Below are positions 25,956 to 38,633 of a DNA stretch of 64,000 bases, one piece after another. Positions within the stretch are counted from its first letter, which is position 1, and every line of letters begins with the position of its first letter. Source of the stretch: Hyphomicrobiales bacterium (GTDB taxonomy: Bacteria > Pseudomonadota > Alphaproteobacteria > Rhizobiales > Rhizobiaceae); the NCBI GenBank assembly GCA_900468805.1, contig UEIF01000007.1, positions 88,112-152,111 on the forward strand. The letters are read 5' to 3'. A program made the position numbers and the translations under genes. The notes beneath the pieces are model-generated. The model ran no database searches, was not told the DNA's origin, and saw only the letters and a list, made by a program, of their open reading frames with translations.

Positions 25956-28945
25956 GCGGCGCGAACCGTATTGTCGGCAAGGGCCGGCTGACGCCCGCCA
26001 GGACCGCGCGTTTCACCTTCGACGGCAAGAGCTATACGGCGCTCGAAGGTGATACTGTCGCCTCTGCCCTGATTGCCCATGGTGTGCATCTCGTCGGCCG
26101 TTCGTTCAAATATCATCGCCCGCGCGGCATTCTTTCGGCCGGCGCCGAGGAGCCGAACGCGCTGATCGATGTCGCGCGCGACAGCGCCCGCAAGCAACCG
26201 AACGTCAGGGCAACCGTGCAGGAAGTCTTCGACGGCATGATCGTGAAGTCGCAGAACCGCTGGCCGTCGCTTTCCTTCGATGTCGGCGCGGTCAACAACC
26301 TGTTCTCGCCTTTCTTTGCAGCGGGCTTCTACTACAAGACCTTCATGTGGCCACGGGTTGCGTGGAAACGCGTATACGAGCCGATGATCCGCCGTGCTGC
26401 CGGCCTTGGCGTCGCTCCGACCGAAGACGATCCTGACCATTATGCCAGCCGTTACGCCCATTGCGACGTGCTGGTCGCCGGCGCCGGCATTGCCGGTCTT
26501 TCTGCAGCACTGGCCGCCGCAGAGGCCGGCGCGAAAGTCATCCTCTGTGACGAGCAGGCGGAAGCAGGTGGCGCGCTGCGCTTCGACACCGGCGTCAAGG
26601 TGGACGGGCTCGACGGCTATGCCTGGGTCCAGCAGACCCTCGCGCGGCTGACGGGCATGGAGAATGTGCAGGTCCTGACCCGCACAACGGCCTTCGGCTA
26701 CTACAACCACAATTTCATTGGCCTCGTCGAACGCGTCACCGATCATGTTGCCCGCCCCGCCCGCGATCTGCCGCGCGAACGGCTGTGGCAGGTCCGCGCC
26801 AGGCGCGTCATCCTGGCGACCGGTGCGATCGAGCGGCATATGGTGTTTCCGAATAACGACCGGCCGGGCATCATGCTCGCGTCGGCCGGGCGGATGTATC
26901 TCAATCATTATGGCGTTGCGGTCGGCCAGAAGGTCGGCATCTATACAGCCCATGATTCAGCCTACGAGGTGGCCTTCGACCTGAAGCGGGCGGGTGTTTC
27001 GATCGCCGCGATCGTCGATAGCAGGCAGGCGCCGGGAGCAGCAGTGTTGGCCGAAGCCCGCACGCTCGGCATCGATGTGCTGACCGGTCAGTCGGTCGTC
27101 AACACGTCGGGTGCGCTGCGTATCTCTTCGATGACGGTCGCGCGCAATGGCGGCGGTTCGCCGCGGAAGATCGCCGTCGACGCGCTGCTCGTCTGCTCCG
27201 GCTGGACGCCATCCGTCCACCTTTTCTCGCAGTCGCGGGGCAAGGTTGCCTTCGATGCCGAGACGCAGCGTTTCCTGCCTGGTACCTATGCGCAGGACTG
27301 CCTTTCCGTCGGCGCCTGCAACGGCACGGATGGCCTGCAGCAGACCGTCGAGGAATCGCTGGCCGCCGGCGAGTTGATGGCACGGGCCGTCGGCAGAGAA
27401 GCCGGCAGCAAGATCGGGATTTCCGTCGAGCAGGCTTTCGACTGGACGGGCGGCATGATCGGTGCTGCCGAAGGCGCCGGACCGGATACGAACGCCAAGG
27501 CCTTCATCGACTTCCAGCACGATGTCTGCGCCAAGGATATCCGCCTCGCGGTGCGCGAGGGCATGCATTCGATCGAGCATATCAAGCGCTTCACGACGAA
27601 TGGCATGGCTTCCGATCAGGGCAAGCTTTCCAACATGCATGGCCTGGCGATTGCCGCCGAAACGCTCGGCAAGGATATTCCGCAGGTCGGTCTCACCACC
27701 TTCCGCGCGCCCTATACGCCGGTGACCTACGGTGCGCTGATCGCGCATTCGCGTGGTGCCTTGTTCGACCCCACGCGCAAGACGCCGCTACATGCTTGGG
27801 AAGAGGCCAGGGGCGCGGTTTTCGAGGATGTCGGCAACTGGAAGCGCGCGTGGTTTTATCCGCGCGCCGGCGAGACGATGCATCAGGCGGTTTCCCGCGA
27901 ATGCCGCACGGCACGCGAGGTTGCGGGTATTTTCGATGCTTCGACGCTCGGCAAGATCGAGGTCGTCGGACCGGATGCGGCCGAATTCATGAACCTCATG
28001 TACACGAATGCCTGGGATACGCTAAAGCCTGGAAAATGCCGCTACGGGATCATGCTGCGCGAGGATGGCTTCGTCTATGACGACGGCGTCGTTGGCCGTC
28101 TGACGGAAGACCGTTTCCATGTGACGACCACGACCGGCGGGGCGCCGCGTGTGCTCCACCATATGGAAGATTACCTGCAGACGGAATTCCCGCATCTGAA
28201 GGTATGGTTGACATCGGTGACCGAGCAATGGGCCGTCATCGCCGTGCAGGGGCCGAAGGCCCGTGAGATCGTGGCGCCACTGGTCGAAGGGCTCGATATT
28301 TCCAACGAGGCTTTCCCGCACATGAGTGTTGCCGAGTGCAAGGTGGCGGGTGTTCCGGCGCGTCTCTTCCGCGTCTCCTTCACCGGTGAGACTGGCTTCG
28401 AAATCAATGTGCCTGCCGATTACGGCCAGTCGGTGCTGGAAGCGGTCTGGGCCAATGCCGAGCCGCTCGGCGCCTGTGTCTACGGCACCGAAACCATGCA
28501 TGTGCTGCGCGCCGAAAAGGGCTACATCATCGTCGGCCAGGATACAGACGGCACGGTGACGCCCGACGATGCCGGGCTTTCCTGGGCTGTCTCAAAAAAG
28601 AAGGCGGATTTCGTCGGCATTCGCGGCCTGAAGCGGCCGGATCTTGTCAAGGAAGGCCGCAAGCAGCTCGTCGGTCTCGCGACAAAGGATGCGAAGCTGG
28701 TGCTCGAAGAGGGTGCGCAGATCGTCGCCAATCCGAACCAGCCCAAGCCGATGACGATGCTCGGTCATGTGACCTCGGCCTACTGGTCTGAAAATTGCGG
28801 CCGCTCGATCGCCTTTGCGCTGGTTGAAGGCGGACGCAACATGTTGGGCGAAACACTCTATGTGCCCATGCCGGATCGGACCATCCCGGTCGAGGTGACG
28901 GATATGGTGTTCTTTGACAAGGAAGGAGGCCGTATCCATGGCTGA
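25952..28945 (+). CDS. soxA: Sarcosine oxidase subunit alpha
   Basis: A 997-residue large subunit. It has an N-terminal ferredoxin-like 2Fe-2S-type fold without an obvious cluster (about 15-110) and a pyridine-nucleotide-disulfide-type NAD-binding domain (VLVAGAGIAGLSAALAAAEAG at about 170). The C-terminal third resembles the glycine cleavage T protein / aminomethyltransferase (about 600-990, with YGIMLREDGFVYDDGV and LRAEKGYIIVGQDTDG), which binds tetrahydrofolate and accepts the one-carbon unit. Length matches known SoxA (about 960-1000). The ATG overlaps the soxD stop (ATGA), and its own stop overlaps the soxG start. Confidence 0.95.
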   Translation: MSGANRIVGKGRLTPARTARFTFDGKSYTALEGDTVASALIAHGVHLVGRSFKYHRPRGILSAGAEEPNALIDVARDSARKQPNVRATVQEVFDGMIVKSQNRWPSLSFDVGAVNNLFSPFFAAGFYYKTFMWPRVAWKRVYEPMIRRAAGLGVAPTEDDPDHYASRYAHCDVLVAGAGIAGLSAALAAAEAGAKVILCDEQAEAGGALRFDTGVKVDGLDGYAWVQQTLARLTGMENVQVLTRTTAFGYYNHNFIGLVERVTDHVARPARDLPRERLWQVRARRVILATGAIERHMVFPNNDRPGIMLASAGRMYLNHYGVAVGQKVGIYTAHDSAYEVAFDLKRAGVSIAAIVDSRQAPGAAVLAEARTLGIDVLTGQSVVNTSGALRISSMTVARNGGGSPRKIAVDALLVCSGWTPSVHLFSQSRGKVAFDAETQRFLPGTYAQDCLSVGACNGTDGLQQTVEESLAAGELMARAVGREAGSKIGISVEQAFDWTGGMIGAAEGAGPDTNAKAFIDFQHDVCAKDIRLAVREGMHSIEHIKRFTTNGMASDQGKLSNMHGLAIAAETLGKDIPQVGLTTFRAPYTPVTYGALIAHSRGALFDPTRKTPLHAWEEARGAVFEDVGNWKRAWFYPRAGETMHQAVSRECRTAREVAGIFDASTLGKIEVVGPDAAEFMNLMYTNAWDTLKPGKCRYGIMLREDGFVYDDGVVGRLTEDRFHVTTTTGGAPRVLHHMEDYLQTEFPHLKVWLTSVTEQWAVIAVQGPKAREIVAPLVEGLDISNEAFPHMSVAECKVAGVPARLFRVSFTGETGFEINVPADYGQSVLEAVWANAEPLGACVYGTETMHVLRAEKGYIIVGQDTDGTVTPDDAGLSWAVSKKKADFVGIRGLKRPDLVKEGRKQLVGLATKDAKLVLEEGAQIVANPNQPKPMTMLGHVTSAYWSENCGRSIAFALVEGGRNMLGETLYVPMPDRTIPVEVTDMVFFDKEGGRIHG

Positions 28946-29486
28946 GGTCGCAATTCGCAAACCGGCTCTCTCCGGCCTCCTTGCCGGTTCGGCCACGGTG
29001 CGCCTGACGGTGGCGCCGGTGGCAAGCCGTCTTGCGCTGCGTGCGCCGGCTGAATCGGTACAGACGCTCTCTTCCGCACTGGGATTGGCCTTGCCCACGA
29101 CGCCAAAGACCTCCGGTCGCTCGGAAGGGCGTTCGGCCCTCTGGCTCGGACCGGACGAATGGCTCGTTATCGAGGAAGCCGGGGCTGATCTGCCGGTACT
29201 TCTGAGCGGCGTCGGCGTTCTTCATTCGGCCGTCGATGTATCCCACCGCAACGTCGGTGTCATCGTTTCCGGACCGGGTGCGGAAGCGACCCTTTCTGCC
29301 GGTTGCCCGCAAGACCTCTCTCTTGCGGTTTTCCCGGTGGGCGCCTGCTCGCGGACGATCTTCGGCAAGGCTGAGATCGTGCTCTTCCGCACCGAGGACG
29401 ATACGTTCCGGGTGGAGTGCTGGCGGTCGTTTTCGGACTATGTCTTCGGGCTGTTGGCCGAAGGCGCCGAGGATGCGGGCCATTAA
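28938..29486 (+). CDS. soxG: Sarcosine oxidase subunit gamma
   Basis: A 182-residue small subunit of sarcosine oxidase, recognised by the conserved LWLGPDEWLV and SVDVSHRNVGVIVSGPGAE-like central part and the C-terminal WRSFSDYVFGLL. The ATG at 28938 is preceded by AAGGAGG and overlaps the end of soxA; an in-frame codon at 28914 is too far inside soxA. It is last in the soxBDAG operon. A GC-rich hairpin (29475-29493) spans its stop codon but has no T-run. Confidence 0.92.
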   Translation: MAEVAIRKPALSGLLAGSATVRLTVAPVASRLALRAPAESVQTLSSALGLALPTTPKTSGRSEGRSALWLGPDEWLVIEEAGADLPVLLSGVGVLHSAVDVSHRNVGVIVSGPGAEATLSAGCPQDLSLAVFPVGACSRTIFGKAEIVLFRTEDDTFRVECWRSFSDYVFGLLAEGAEDAGH

Positions 29487-29501
29487 AGCCCGCAGAGGAC
29501 C

Positions 29502-29990
29502 TTAGGCGTCTTCCGGACGATCCTTCGGGTCGAATTGGATGATGGTGATCCAGCGGGCGGTCAGCGCCGGCTTCTTCTCATTCTCGATTTCGATCGAGCT
29601 ATCATAGCTGGTCATCAGCATGCCTGCGCCGCGGAAGCGGGCGTCCGCGAGCACGAAGTGGCCGCGGATGCGAGTGCCGCTCTTGACCGGCGACATGAAG
29701 CGGATTTTGTCGAAGCCGTAGTTGATGCCCATGGTCTGCTCGCGCACTTTGGGCAAGCAGTTGTAGTTCATCGTCGACAGCAGCGAGAGTGTCAGGAAGC
29801 CATGAGCGATCGTCCCACCGAAGGGGCTTTCGGCTGCTGCGCGAACGGGATCGACGTGAATGAACTGATGGTCGCTGGTTGCGTCGGCAAAAGCGTCAAT
29901 CATCTTCTGATCGACGAGAATCCAGTCAGACAATCCTGTTTCCGTGCCGACCAGCCCCCGGATATCCGAGAGCGAAATTTCCATCACCAT
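29502..29990 (-). CDS. MaoC-family dehydratase (hotdog fold)
   Basis: A 162-residue protein of the MaoC/R-specific enoyl-CoA hydratase family. The catalytic hydratase motif is visible in FADATSDHQFIHVDPVRAAAESPFGGTIAHGFL, where Asp and His bind the water that adds to an enoyl-CoA. The start at 29990 follows GAGGAA; two Met codons later the family homology begins (MEISLSDIRGL). An upstream start at 30059 gives a non-conserved extension. It lies about 90 bases downstream of glgX on the same strand with no clear terminator between, but the function is unrelated to glycogen; separate transcription is likely. Confidence 0.88.
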   Translation of the reverse strand: MVMEISLSDIRGLVGTETGLSDWILVDQKMIDAFADATSDHQFIHVDPVRAAAESPFGGTIAHGFLTLSLLSTMNYNCLPKVREQTMGINYGFDKIRFMSPVKSGTRIRGHFVLADARFRGAGMLMTSYDSSIEIENEKKPALTARWITIIQFDPKDRPEDA

Positions 29991-30077
29991 GCATTCCTCG
30001 TAAAAAGCCGCAGCCGCAAGCCTTATCGTGCATTTATGACGATTGCGACAACGATTCACGCGGGTTGGTGGTGTAGA

Positions 30078-32048
30078 TCAATTTTCCGCAAAAAAGGCGA
30101 CTGAACGTGGCTCTACCGTCGCACGGGTACCGACTTTCCGCGTCTCGCCGGGCAGAAGCTGGCGCCAGGCTGCTTCGCCCACTGAGGGGAGGATAAACAG
30201 CTGACGTTGTTCCGAGCGATTGAACAGGACGGCGAGGCGGGTCTGCTTACGGGAGGAGCGATCGCCGGTCGCAAGCATCATGCCGAGAGTGGAGAGCGAG
30301 GGCGTTTCCCATTCGCCTGTTGTCATCGGTTCGCCGGAAAGCGAAATCCATTCCACATCGCCGTTGCCGGAAAAGAAGTTCAGGTCGGAGAAGACCGAGA
30401 AGCGCCGGCGAAGCGCGGCGACAAAGGCGGTATGGGCGATCAGGTCTTCGTCCAGCAGTTTCCAGTCAAGCCACGTGATCTCGTTGTCCTGGCAATAGGC
30501 GTTGTTGTTGCCATGTTGCGTGCGTCCGCCTTCGTCGCCGGCCGTCAGCATAATGCTGCCGCGGCTGGCAAAGAGCGTAGAGATGAGCGCCATGACATCA
30601 GCCTTGCGATGCTCCCGGATGACAGGATAGGCGGTCTCGCCTTCGACGCCATTGTTCCAGGAATGGTTCTCGTCGTGGCCGTCGCGATTGTTCTCGCCGT
30701 TCTCATCGTTGTGCTTGCCGCTGTATGAAACGAGGTCCATGAGGGTGAAGCCGTCATGGGCGGCGAGGAAGTTGACGCTGCGAGTCGCTGTCGCGCCATT
30801 GGCCGAAAAGATATTCGACGAGCCGGCCAGCACAGTTGCGAGCGAACCTGTTTTCCAGCCATCGCCGCGCCAGTAGCACCTGATGTCATCGCGGGCGCGG
30901 TCGTTCCATTCCTGGAAGGGTGCAGGGAAGTTGCCGAGCTGATAGCCGCCGGGGCCGATATCCCAGGGTTCGGCGATCATGATGCGGTCGGCGAGCAGAT
31001 CGTCGGCGAGGAACGCAGCCAGCGTGCCGTTCCGGTCGAAGCCGTTTGCCGTGCGGCCGAGAACGGGAGCCAGATCGAAACGGAAGCCATCGATGCCGGC
31101 ATTGCGGACGAAATGGCGCAGACTGTCGATGATGAGCCGCTGGACGTAAGGATGGTCGCAGGCAATCGTATTACCGGTGCCGGTATCGTTGACGAGCACG
31201 GAGGGCCGATCGACGACATGGCGGTAGTAGCTGAGATTATCGATGCCGCGTAGCGAGAGCGTCGTGCCGTAGCGATCGCTTTCGCCGGTATGGTTGAAGA
31301 CGAGGTCGAGGATGACGGCGATGCCTTCGTCATGCAGCTTCGCCACCGTGTTGCTGAGCTCTGCGATGCCGCCGGGCACGATACGCGGATCCAGCGCCAT
31401 GAAGGCGACCGGATTATAGCCCCAGCCATTCGTCAGTCCGAGCGGCGGCAGATGGCGCTCGTCGATCCAGGCGGTGATCGGCATCAGTTCGACGGCATCG
31501 ACGCCGATGCGTTTCAGGTGAGCAATGACCGAGGGGTGGGCAAGCGCGGCGACCGTGCCGCGCTCAGCTTCCGGCACATCCGGATGGAGGATGGTGAAGG
31601 GCTTGACCGCCACCTCGTAAATAAAGCCGCCCGGTTTGAAGAGCGGCTTTCGGATTTTGACGGGCGCGTCTTTGGTGACGACCGACTTCGGGATCAGGTG
31701 CTGCGTATCTTCGCCGAAGATTCCGAGGCGGGGGTCGTAGTGAAACGGCCCATCGACCGCCTTGGCATAGGGATCGATCAGCAGTTTGGAAGGGTCGAAC
31801 CAAAGGCCGTTGTCCGGAGCGTAAATGCCGTCGGCGCGATAGCCATAGAGGGCACCTTCCTTCAATCCGTCGACGAAAAGCCGGAAGACATGGCCGCTGT
31901 CGCGAGCCATGGGGAGCCTTGCATATTCCTTGCCGTCGTCATCGAAGAGGCAGAGATCGATCTGCGCTGCATGATGCGACCAAACGGCAAACTCAACGCC
32001 CGTTTCGAAGACGATGGCGCCGCCCTGCGCGGAATTGTTACCCCCCAT
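30078..32048 (-). CDS. glgX: Glycogen debranching enzyme
   Basis: A 656-residue isoamylase-type GH13 enzyme that hydrolyses the alpha-1,6 branches of phosphorylase-limited glycogen in the cytoplasm. It has an N-terminal CBM48-like domain (about 10-100) followed by the GH13 barrel. Visible motifs are DLVFNHTGE, the nucleophile region GFRFDLAPVLGR, the acid region MIAEPWDIGPGGYQLG and AAHDGFTLMDLVSY. Length matches GlgX. It is last of the six-gene glg operon, starting 13 bases after pgm with GGGGGG before the ATG. Confidence 0.95.
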   Translation of the reverse strand: MGGNNSAQGGAIVFETGVEFAVWSHHAAQIDLCLFDDDGKEYARLPMARDSGHVFRLFVDGLKEGALYGYRADGIYAPDNGLWFDPSKLLIDPYAKAVDGPFHYDPRLGIFGEDTQHLIPKSVVTKDAPVKIRKPLFKPGGFIYEVAVKPFTILHPDVPEAERGTVAALAHPSVIAHLKRIGVDAVELMPITAWIDERHLPPLGLTNGWGYNPVAFMALDPRIVPGGIAELSNTVAKLHDEGIAVILDLVFNHTGESDRYGTTLSLRGIDNLSYYRHVVDRPSVLVNDTGTGNTIACDHPYVQRLIIDSLRHFVRNAGIDGFRFDLAPVLGRTANGFDRNGTLAAFLADDLLADRIMIAEPWDIGPGGYQLGNFPAPFQEWNDRARDDIRCYWRGDGWKTGSLATVLAGSSNIFSANGATATRSVNFLAAHDGFTLMDLVSYSGKHNDENGENNRDGHDENHSWNNGVEGETAYPVIREHRKADVMALISTLFASRGSIMLTAGDEGGRTQHGNNNAYCQDNEITWLDWKLLDEDLIAHTAFVAALRRRFSVFSDLNFFSGNGDVEWISLSGEPMTTGEWETPSLSTLGMMLATGDRSSRKQTRLAVLFNRSEQRQLFILPSVGEAAWRQLLPGETRKVGTRATVEPRSVAFFAEN

Positions 32049-32061
32049 GTGCCCCCCGGGA

Positions 32062-35140
<3,079 letters not shown>

Positions 35141-35143
35141 AAG

Positions 35144-36406
35144 TCAGATATCCAGCTTGTCGATCATCGGTTGCGTGATCAGGCAAATGCCGCTTTCGGT
35201 CCGTCTGAAACGCCGGGCGTCGAGTTCCGGATCCTCGCCGACGACAAGACCTTCCGGGATGACGACACCATGATCGATCACAACGTCTTTGAGCTGGGCG
35301 CGCCGACCGATCTTCACATTGGGCAGGATGACCGCCCCTTCCAGTTTGGAAAAGGAATTGGCCCGCACGCCGGTGAAGAGAAGGCTTCGGTTGAGGCTTG
35401 CACCCGAGATGATGCAGTCGCCGGCAACGACAGACGACGTTGCGGAACCGCGACGGTCTTCATCGTCATGAACGAATTTCGCCGGCGGAGTAATCTCGGC
35501 ATAGGTCCAGATCGGCCAGGATTTGTCGTAAATATCAAGGGCCGGAACGATCGCCGTCAGGTCGATATTGGCCTGCCAATAGGCATCGATCGTACCGACG
35601 TCGCGCCAGTAGGGCTCATGCTCGAAATCGGAGCGGACGCAGGACTTGGCGAAGCGGTGGGCGACCGCCTTACCGTGCTCGACGATATAGGGGATGATAT
35701 CTTTGCCGAAGTCGCGGCTCGAAGTCGGATCAGCGGCATCGCGGCGGAGTGCATCGATCAGGAACTTCGTGCGGAAGACATAAATGCCCATGGAGGCGAG
35801 AGCGAAATCTGGCTTGTCCGGAATACCAGGCGGATCGGCCGGCTTTTCGATGAAGGCGAAGATCTCGTCCTTCTCATTAACATGCATGACACCGAAACCA
35901 ACCGCATCCATGCGCGGTACTTCAAGGCAGCCGATGGTCACGTCCGCGCCGGTATCGACATGCTGCTGGAGCATGTATTCATAGTCCATCTTGTAGATAT
36001 GGTCGCCAGCGAGGATGACCATGTATTCGACGCCGTAATCCTCGATGATGTCGATGTTCTGATAGACGGCATCGGCGGTACCTTCATACCACTGCGTTTC
36101 GGAAACGCGCTGGGATGCGGGCAGAATGTCGAAGCTCTCGTTACGCTCGGGCCGGAAGAAGTTCCAGCCGCGCTGCATGTGGCGGATCAGCGAATGTGCC
36201 TTGTACTGGGTAGCGACGCCGATACGGCGGATGCCGGAATTCAGAGCGTTCGACAGTGCGAAATCGATGATGCGTGCCTTGCCGCCGAAATAGACGGCGG
36301 GTTTTGCGCGTCGGTCAGTCAGTTCCTTGAGGCGGCTTCCCCTGCCGCCGGCGAGAACATAGGCCATTGCATCGCGGGCAAGTGGCTGAATGCGCTTTTC
36401 TACCAT
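35144..36406 (-). CDS. glgC: Glucose-1-phosphate adenylyltransferase
   Basis: A 420-residue ADP-glucose pyrophosphorylase, the committed and usually allosterically regulated step of glycogen synthesis. The nucleotide-binding motif [29 protein letters not shown] is at about residues 15-43, with a C-terminal left-handed beta-helix domain (about 300-415). The ATG at 36406 ([13 protein letters not shown]) is chosen because GGGAGGAG precedes it and it matches rhizobial GlgC; an in-frame codon 12 residues upstream is unlikely. It sits 19 bases after glgB. Confidence 0.96.
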   Translation of the reverse strand: MVEKRIQPLARDAMAYVLAGGRGSRLKELTDRRAKPAVYFGGKARIIDFALSNALNSGIRRIGVATQYKAHSLIRHMQRGWNFFRPERNESFDILPASQRVSETQWYEGTADAVYQNIDIIEDYGVEYMVILAGDHIYKMDYEYMLQQHVDTGADVTIGCLEVPRMDAVGFGVMHVNEKDEIFAFIEKPADPPGIPDKPDFALASMGIYVFRTKFLIDALRRDAADPTSSRDFGKDIIPYIVEHGKAVAHRFAKSCVRSDFEHEPYWRDVGTIDAYWQANIDLTAIVPALDIYDKSWPIWTYAEITPPAKFVHDDEDRRGSATSSVVAGDCIISGASLNRSLLFTGVRANSFSKLEGAVILPNVKIGRRAQLKDVVIDHGVVIPEGLVVGEDPELDARRFRRTESGICLITQPMIDKLDI

Positions 36407-36425
36407 TTTCTCCTCCCACCAGTCA

Positions 36426-38633
36426 CTAATTCTCGGGTTCAAGCATGATTGTCGCCAGCGGCGGCAGGGTTATCGAGCAGCTTATCTCGCCGCCGGCATC
36501 GACGGCTTGCACGCGCCCGCCATTGCCCTTGCCGCTGCCGCCATAAATGTCGGCATCGGTATTGAGGATTTCCCGCCAGCGCCCGGCAGAAGGCAGCCGG
36601 ATCGAATAGTTCTCACGATAGACAGGCGTGAAGTTCGTGATGACGGCGACGGGCTTCTGGCCAGGCGCTTTGCGCAGCCAGGCGAAGACCGAGTTCTCGT
36701 AATCGTCGGCGATCAGCCATTCGAAGCCGTCGCCTTCGCAGTCACGCGCATGGAGTGCGGCCTTGCTGCGATAGGTGAAGTTGAGATCACGCACCAGGCG
36801 ACGCATGCCTTCGTGCATGCGGTACTGGAGGAGGTTCCAGTCGAGCGACTTGTTCTCGCTCCATTCGGCCCACTGAGCGAATTCCTGTCCCATGAAGAGC
36901 AGCTTCTTGCCGGGATAGCCCCACATGAAGGCGTAGTAGGCGCGCAGATTGGCAAATTTCTGCCAATCGTCACCCGGCATCTTGGCGATCAGCGAACCCT
37001 TGCCGTGCACGACTTCGTCATGGGAGAGCGGCAGGACGAAATTTTCCGAATAAGCGTAGAGCAGCCCGAAGGTCAGTTCATTGTGGTGGTGCTTGCGGTG
37101 CACCGGTTCGCGGCTCATGTAGCTCAACGTGTCGTGCATGAAGCCCATGTTCCACTTGAAGCCGAAGCCGAGGCCGCCTTCGTGGACCGGTTGGGAAACC
37201 TTCGGCCAGGAAGTCGACTCCTCGGCGATGGTCATGACGCCGGGATGCTCGCCATAGATGCGGGTGTTGAGGTTCTGCAGGAAGCGGACGGCTTCGAGGT
37301 TTTCGTTGCCGCCATACTCGTTCGGGATCCATTCGCCGTGCTTGCGCGAATAGTCGAGATAGAGCATCGACGCGACCGCATCGACGCGCAGGCCGTCGAG
37401 ATGGAATTTCTCGGCCCAGTACAGCGCGTTGTTGACGAGGTAGGAGACGACCTCAGTGCGGCCAAAATTGTAGATTGCCGTGTTCCAGTCCGGGTGAAAA
37501 CCCTTGCGTGGGTCTTCGTGTTCGTAAAGCGCGGTGCCGTCGAACCAGCCAAGGCCGTGTTCATCTGTCGGGAAATGCGCCGGCACCCAGTCGAGGATGA
37601 CGCCGATGCCGACCTTGTGACAGCCGTTGACGAAACGGGCGAAGCCTTCCGGCTCGCCGAAGCGGGCAGTCGGGGCATAGAGGCCGGTCGTCTGGTAACC
37701 CCAGGAGGGATCGTAGGGGTGCTCGGTGATCGGCAGGAATTCGATGTGGGTGAAGCCCATATCGACGCAGTAGGGGATGAGGCTTGAAGCAAGCTCGTCC
37801 CAAGACAGCATGGATCCATCCTGGCGACGCTGCCAGGAGCCGGCATGAACCTCATAGATGCTGATCGGCTGGCGGCGCATATCGCTTTCGCGCCAGTGTT
37901 TCAGATGCGGCTCGTCCTGCCATTCCTGCACAAGTTCGGCGGTCGTCACGGATGCCGTTTTGGGGCGAAGTTCGCTGCGGCGGGCAAAGGGGTCGGCCTT
38001 CAATGGCAGCAGCACGCCGTCCTGGCCGCGGATCTCGAATTTGTAGGGGACGCCGAGCGGCACATCGGGGGCGAAGATTTCCCAGATGCCGCTGTCGGAG
38101 CGCAAACGCATGACGTGGCGTCGTCCGTCCCAATTGTTGAAATCGCCGACAACCGAGACGCGCTGCGCATTCGGCGCCCATACGGCAAAGTGGATGCCGG
38201 TCGCGCCTTCATGCTTGATGCGATGGGCGCCCATCTTGTCGAAGAGCCGCAGGTGCGAACCCTGCCGGGCGTAATAATCGTCCATCGGGCCGAGCACCGG
38301 GCCGAAGCTGTAAGGGTCGGTCACCGCCCATTCGGCGTCGGCGCGCCGGGCGCGATAGCGCACAGGCTGGAATTTGGTGATCGATACCTGGCCGCCGAAA
38401 ATACCGTCTTGATGAAGCTGGTTGAGTTCGCCGATCGGCGTCCCATCCAGCGTCATTGCAGTGACGGCTTCTGCGCCGGGGACGAAACACCTGGTAATGA
38501 AGACCTCGCCGGCCTGGTGTACGCCCAGGACGGCAAAGGGATCGGCATGCGAGCCGTTGAGAATTGCCGCAATTTCGCCCGCCGAAATTTCCCAGGGAAG
38601 CTTCACTTCAGGGGTGGCTTTCGGCGGCTTCAT
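36426..38633 (-). CDS. glgB: 1,4-alpha-glucan branching enzyme
   Basis: A 735-residue GH13 transferase that cuts an alpha-1,4 segment and re-attaches it by an alpha-1,6 bond. An N-terminal module precedes the CBM48 domain (about 120-210, [25 protein letters not shown]). The GH13 barrel has [12 protein letters not shown], the nucleophile [17 protein letters not shown], the acid/base [10 protein letters not shown] and [13 protein letters not shown]. The start is ATG 38633, whose A is the last base of the glgP stop (TGATG). Length fits the family. Confidence 0.96.
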   Translation of the reverse strand: MKPPKATPEVKLPWEISAGEIAAILNGSHADPFAVLGVHQAGEVFITRCFVPGAEAVTAMTLDGTPIGELNQLHQDGIFGGQVSITKFQPVRYRARRADAEWAVTDPYSFGPVLGPMDDYYARQGSHLRLFDKMGAHRIKHEGATGIHFAVWAPNAQRVSVVGDFNNWDGRRHVMRLRSDSGIWEIFAPDVPLGVPYKFEIRGQDGVLLPLKADPFARRSELRPKTASVTTAELVQEWQDEPHLKHWRESDMRRQPISIYEVHAGSWQRRQDGSMLSWDELASSLIPYCVDMGFTHIEFLPITEHPYDPSWGYQTTGLYAPTARFGEPEGFARFVNGCHKVGIGVILDWVPAHFPTDEHGLGWFDGTALYEHEDPRKGFHPDWNTAIYNFGRTEVVSYLVNNALYWAEKFHLDGLRVDAVASMLYLDYSRKHGEWIPNEYGGNENLEAVRFLQNLNTRIYGEHPGVMTIAEESTSWPKVSQPVHEGGLGFGFKWNMGFMHDTLSYMSREPVHRKHHHNELTFGLLYAYSENFVLPLSHDEVVHGKGSLIAKMPGDDWQKFANLRAYYAFMWGYPGKKLLFMGQEFAQWAEWSENKSLDWNLLQYRMHEGMRRLVRDLNFTYRSKAALHARDCEGDGFEWLIADDYENSVFAWLRKAPGQKPVAVITNFTPVYRENYSIRLPSAGRWREILNTDADIYGGSGKGNGGRVQAVDAGGEISCSITLPPLATIMLEPEN

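Noticed and set aside
25925..26953. Minus-strand open frame of 342 codons inside soxA
   Set aside because: Antisense shadow; soxA is certain from domain order and operon position.
29475..29493. Perfect GC-rich hairpin over the soxG stop as a terminator
   Set aside because: No T-run follows, so it cannot be called a Rho-independent terminator with confidence.
36390..37787. Plus-strand open frame of 465 codons opposite glgB
   Set aside because: Antisense to a certain gene and lacking any recognisable domain.
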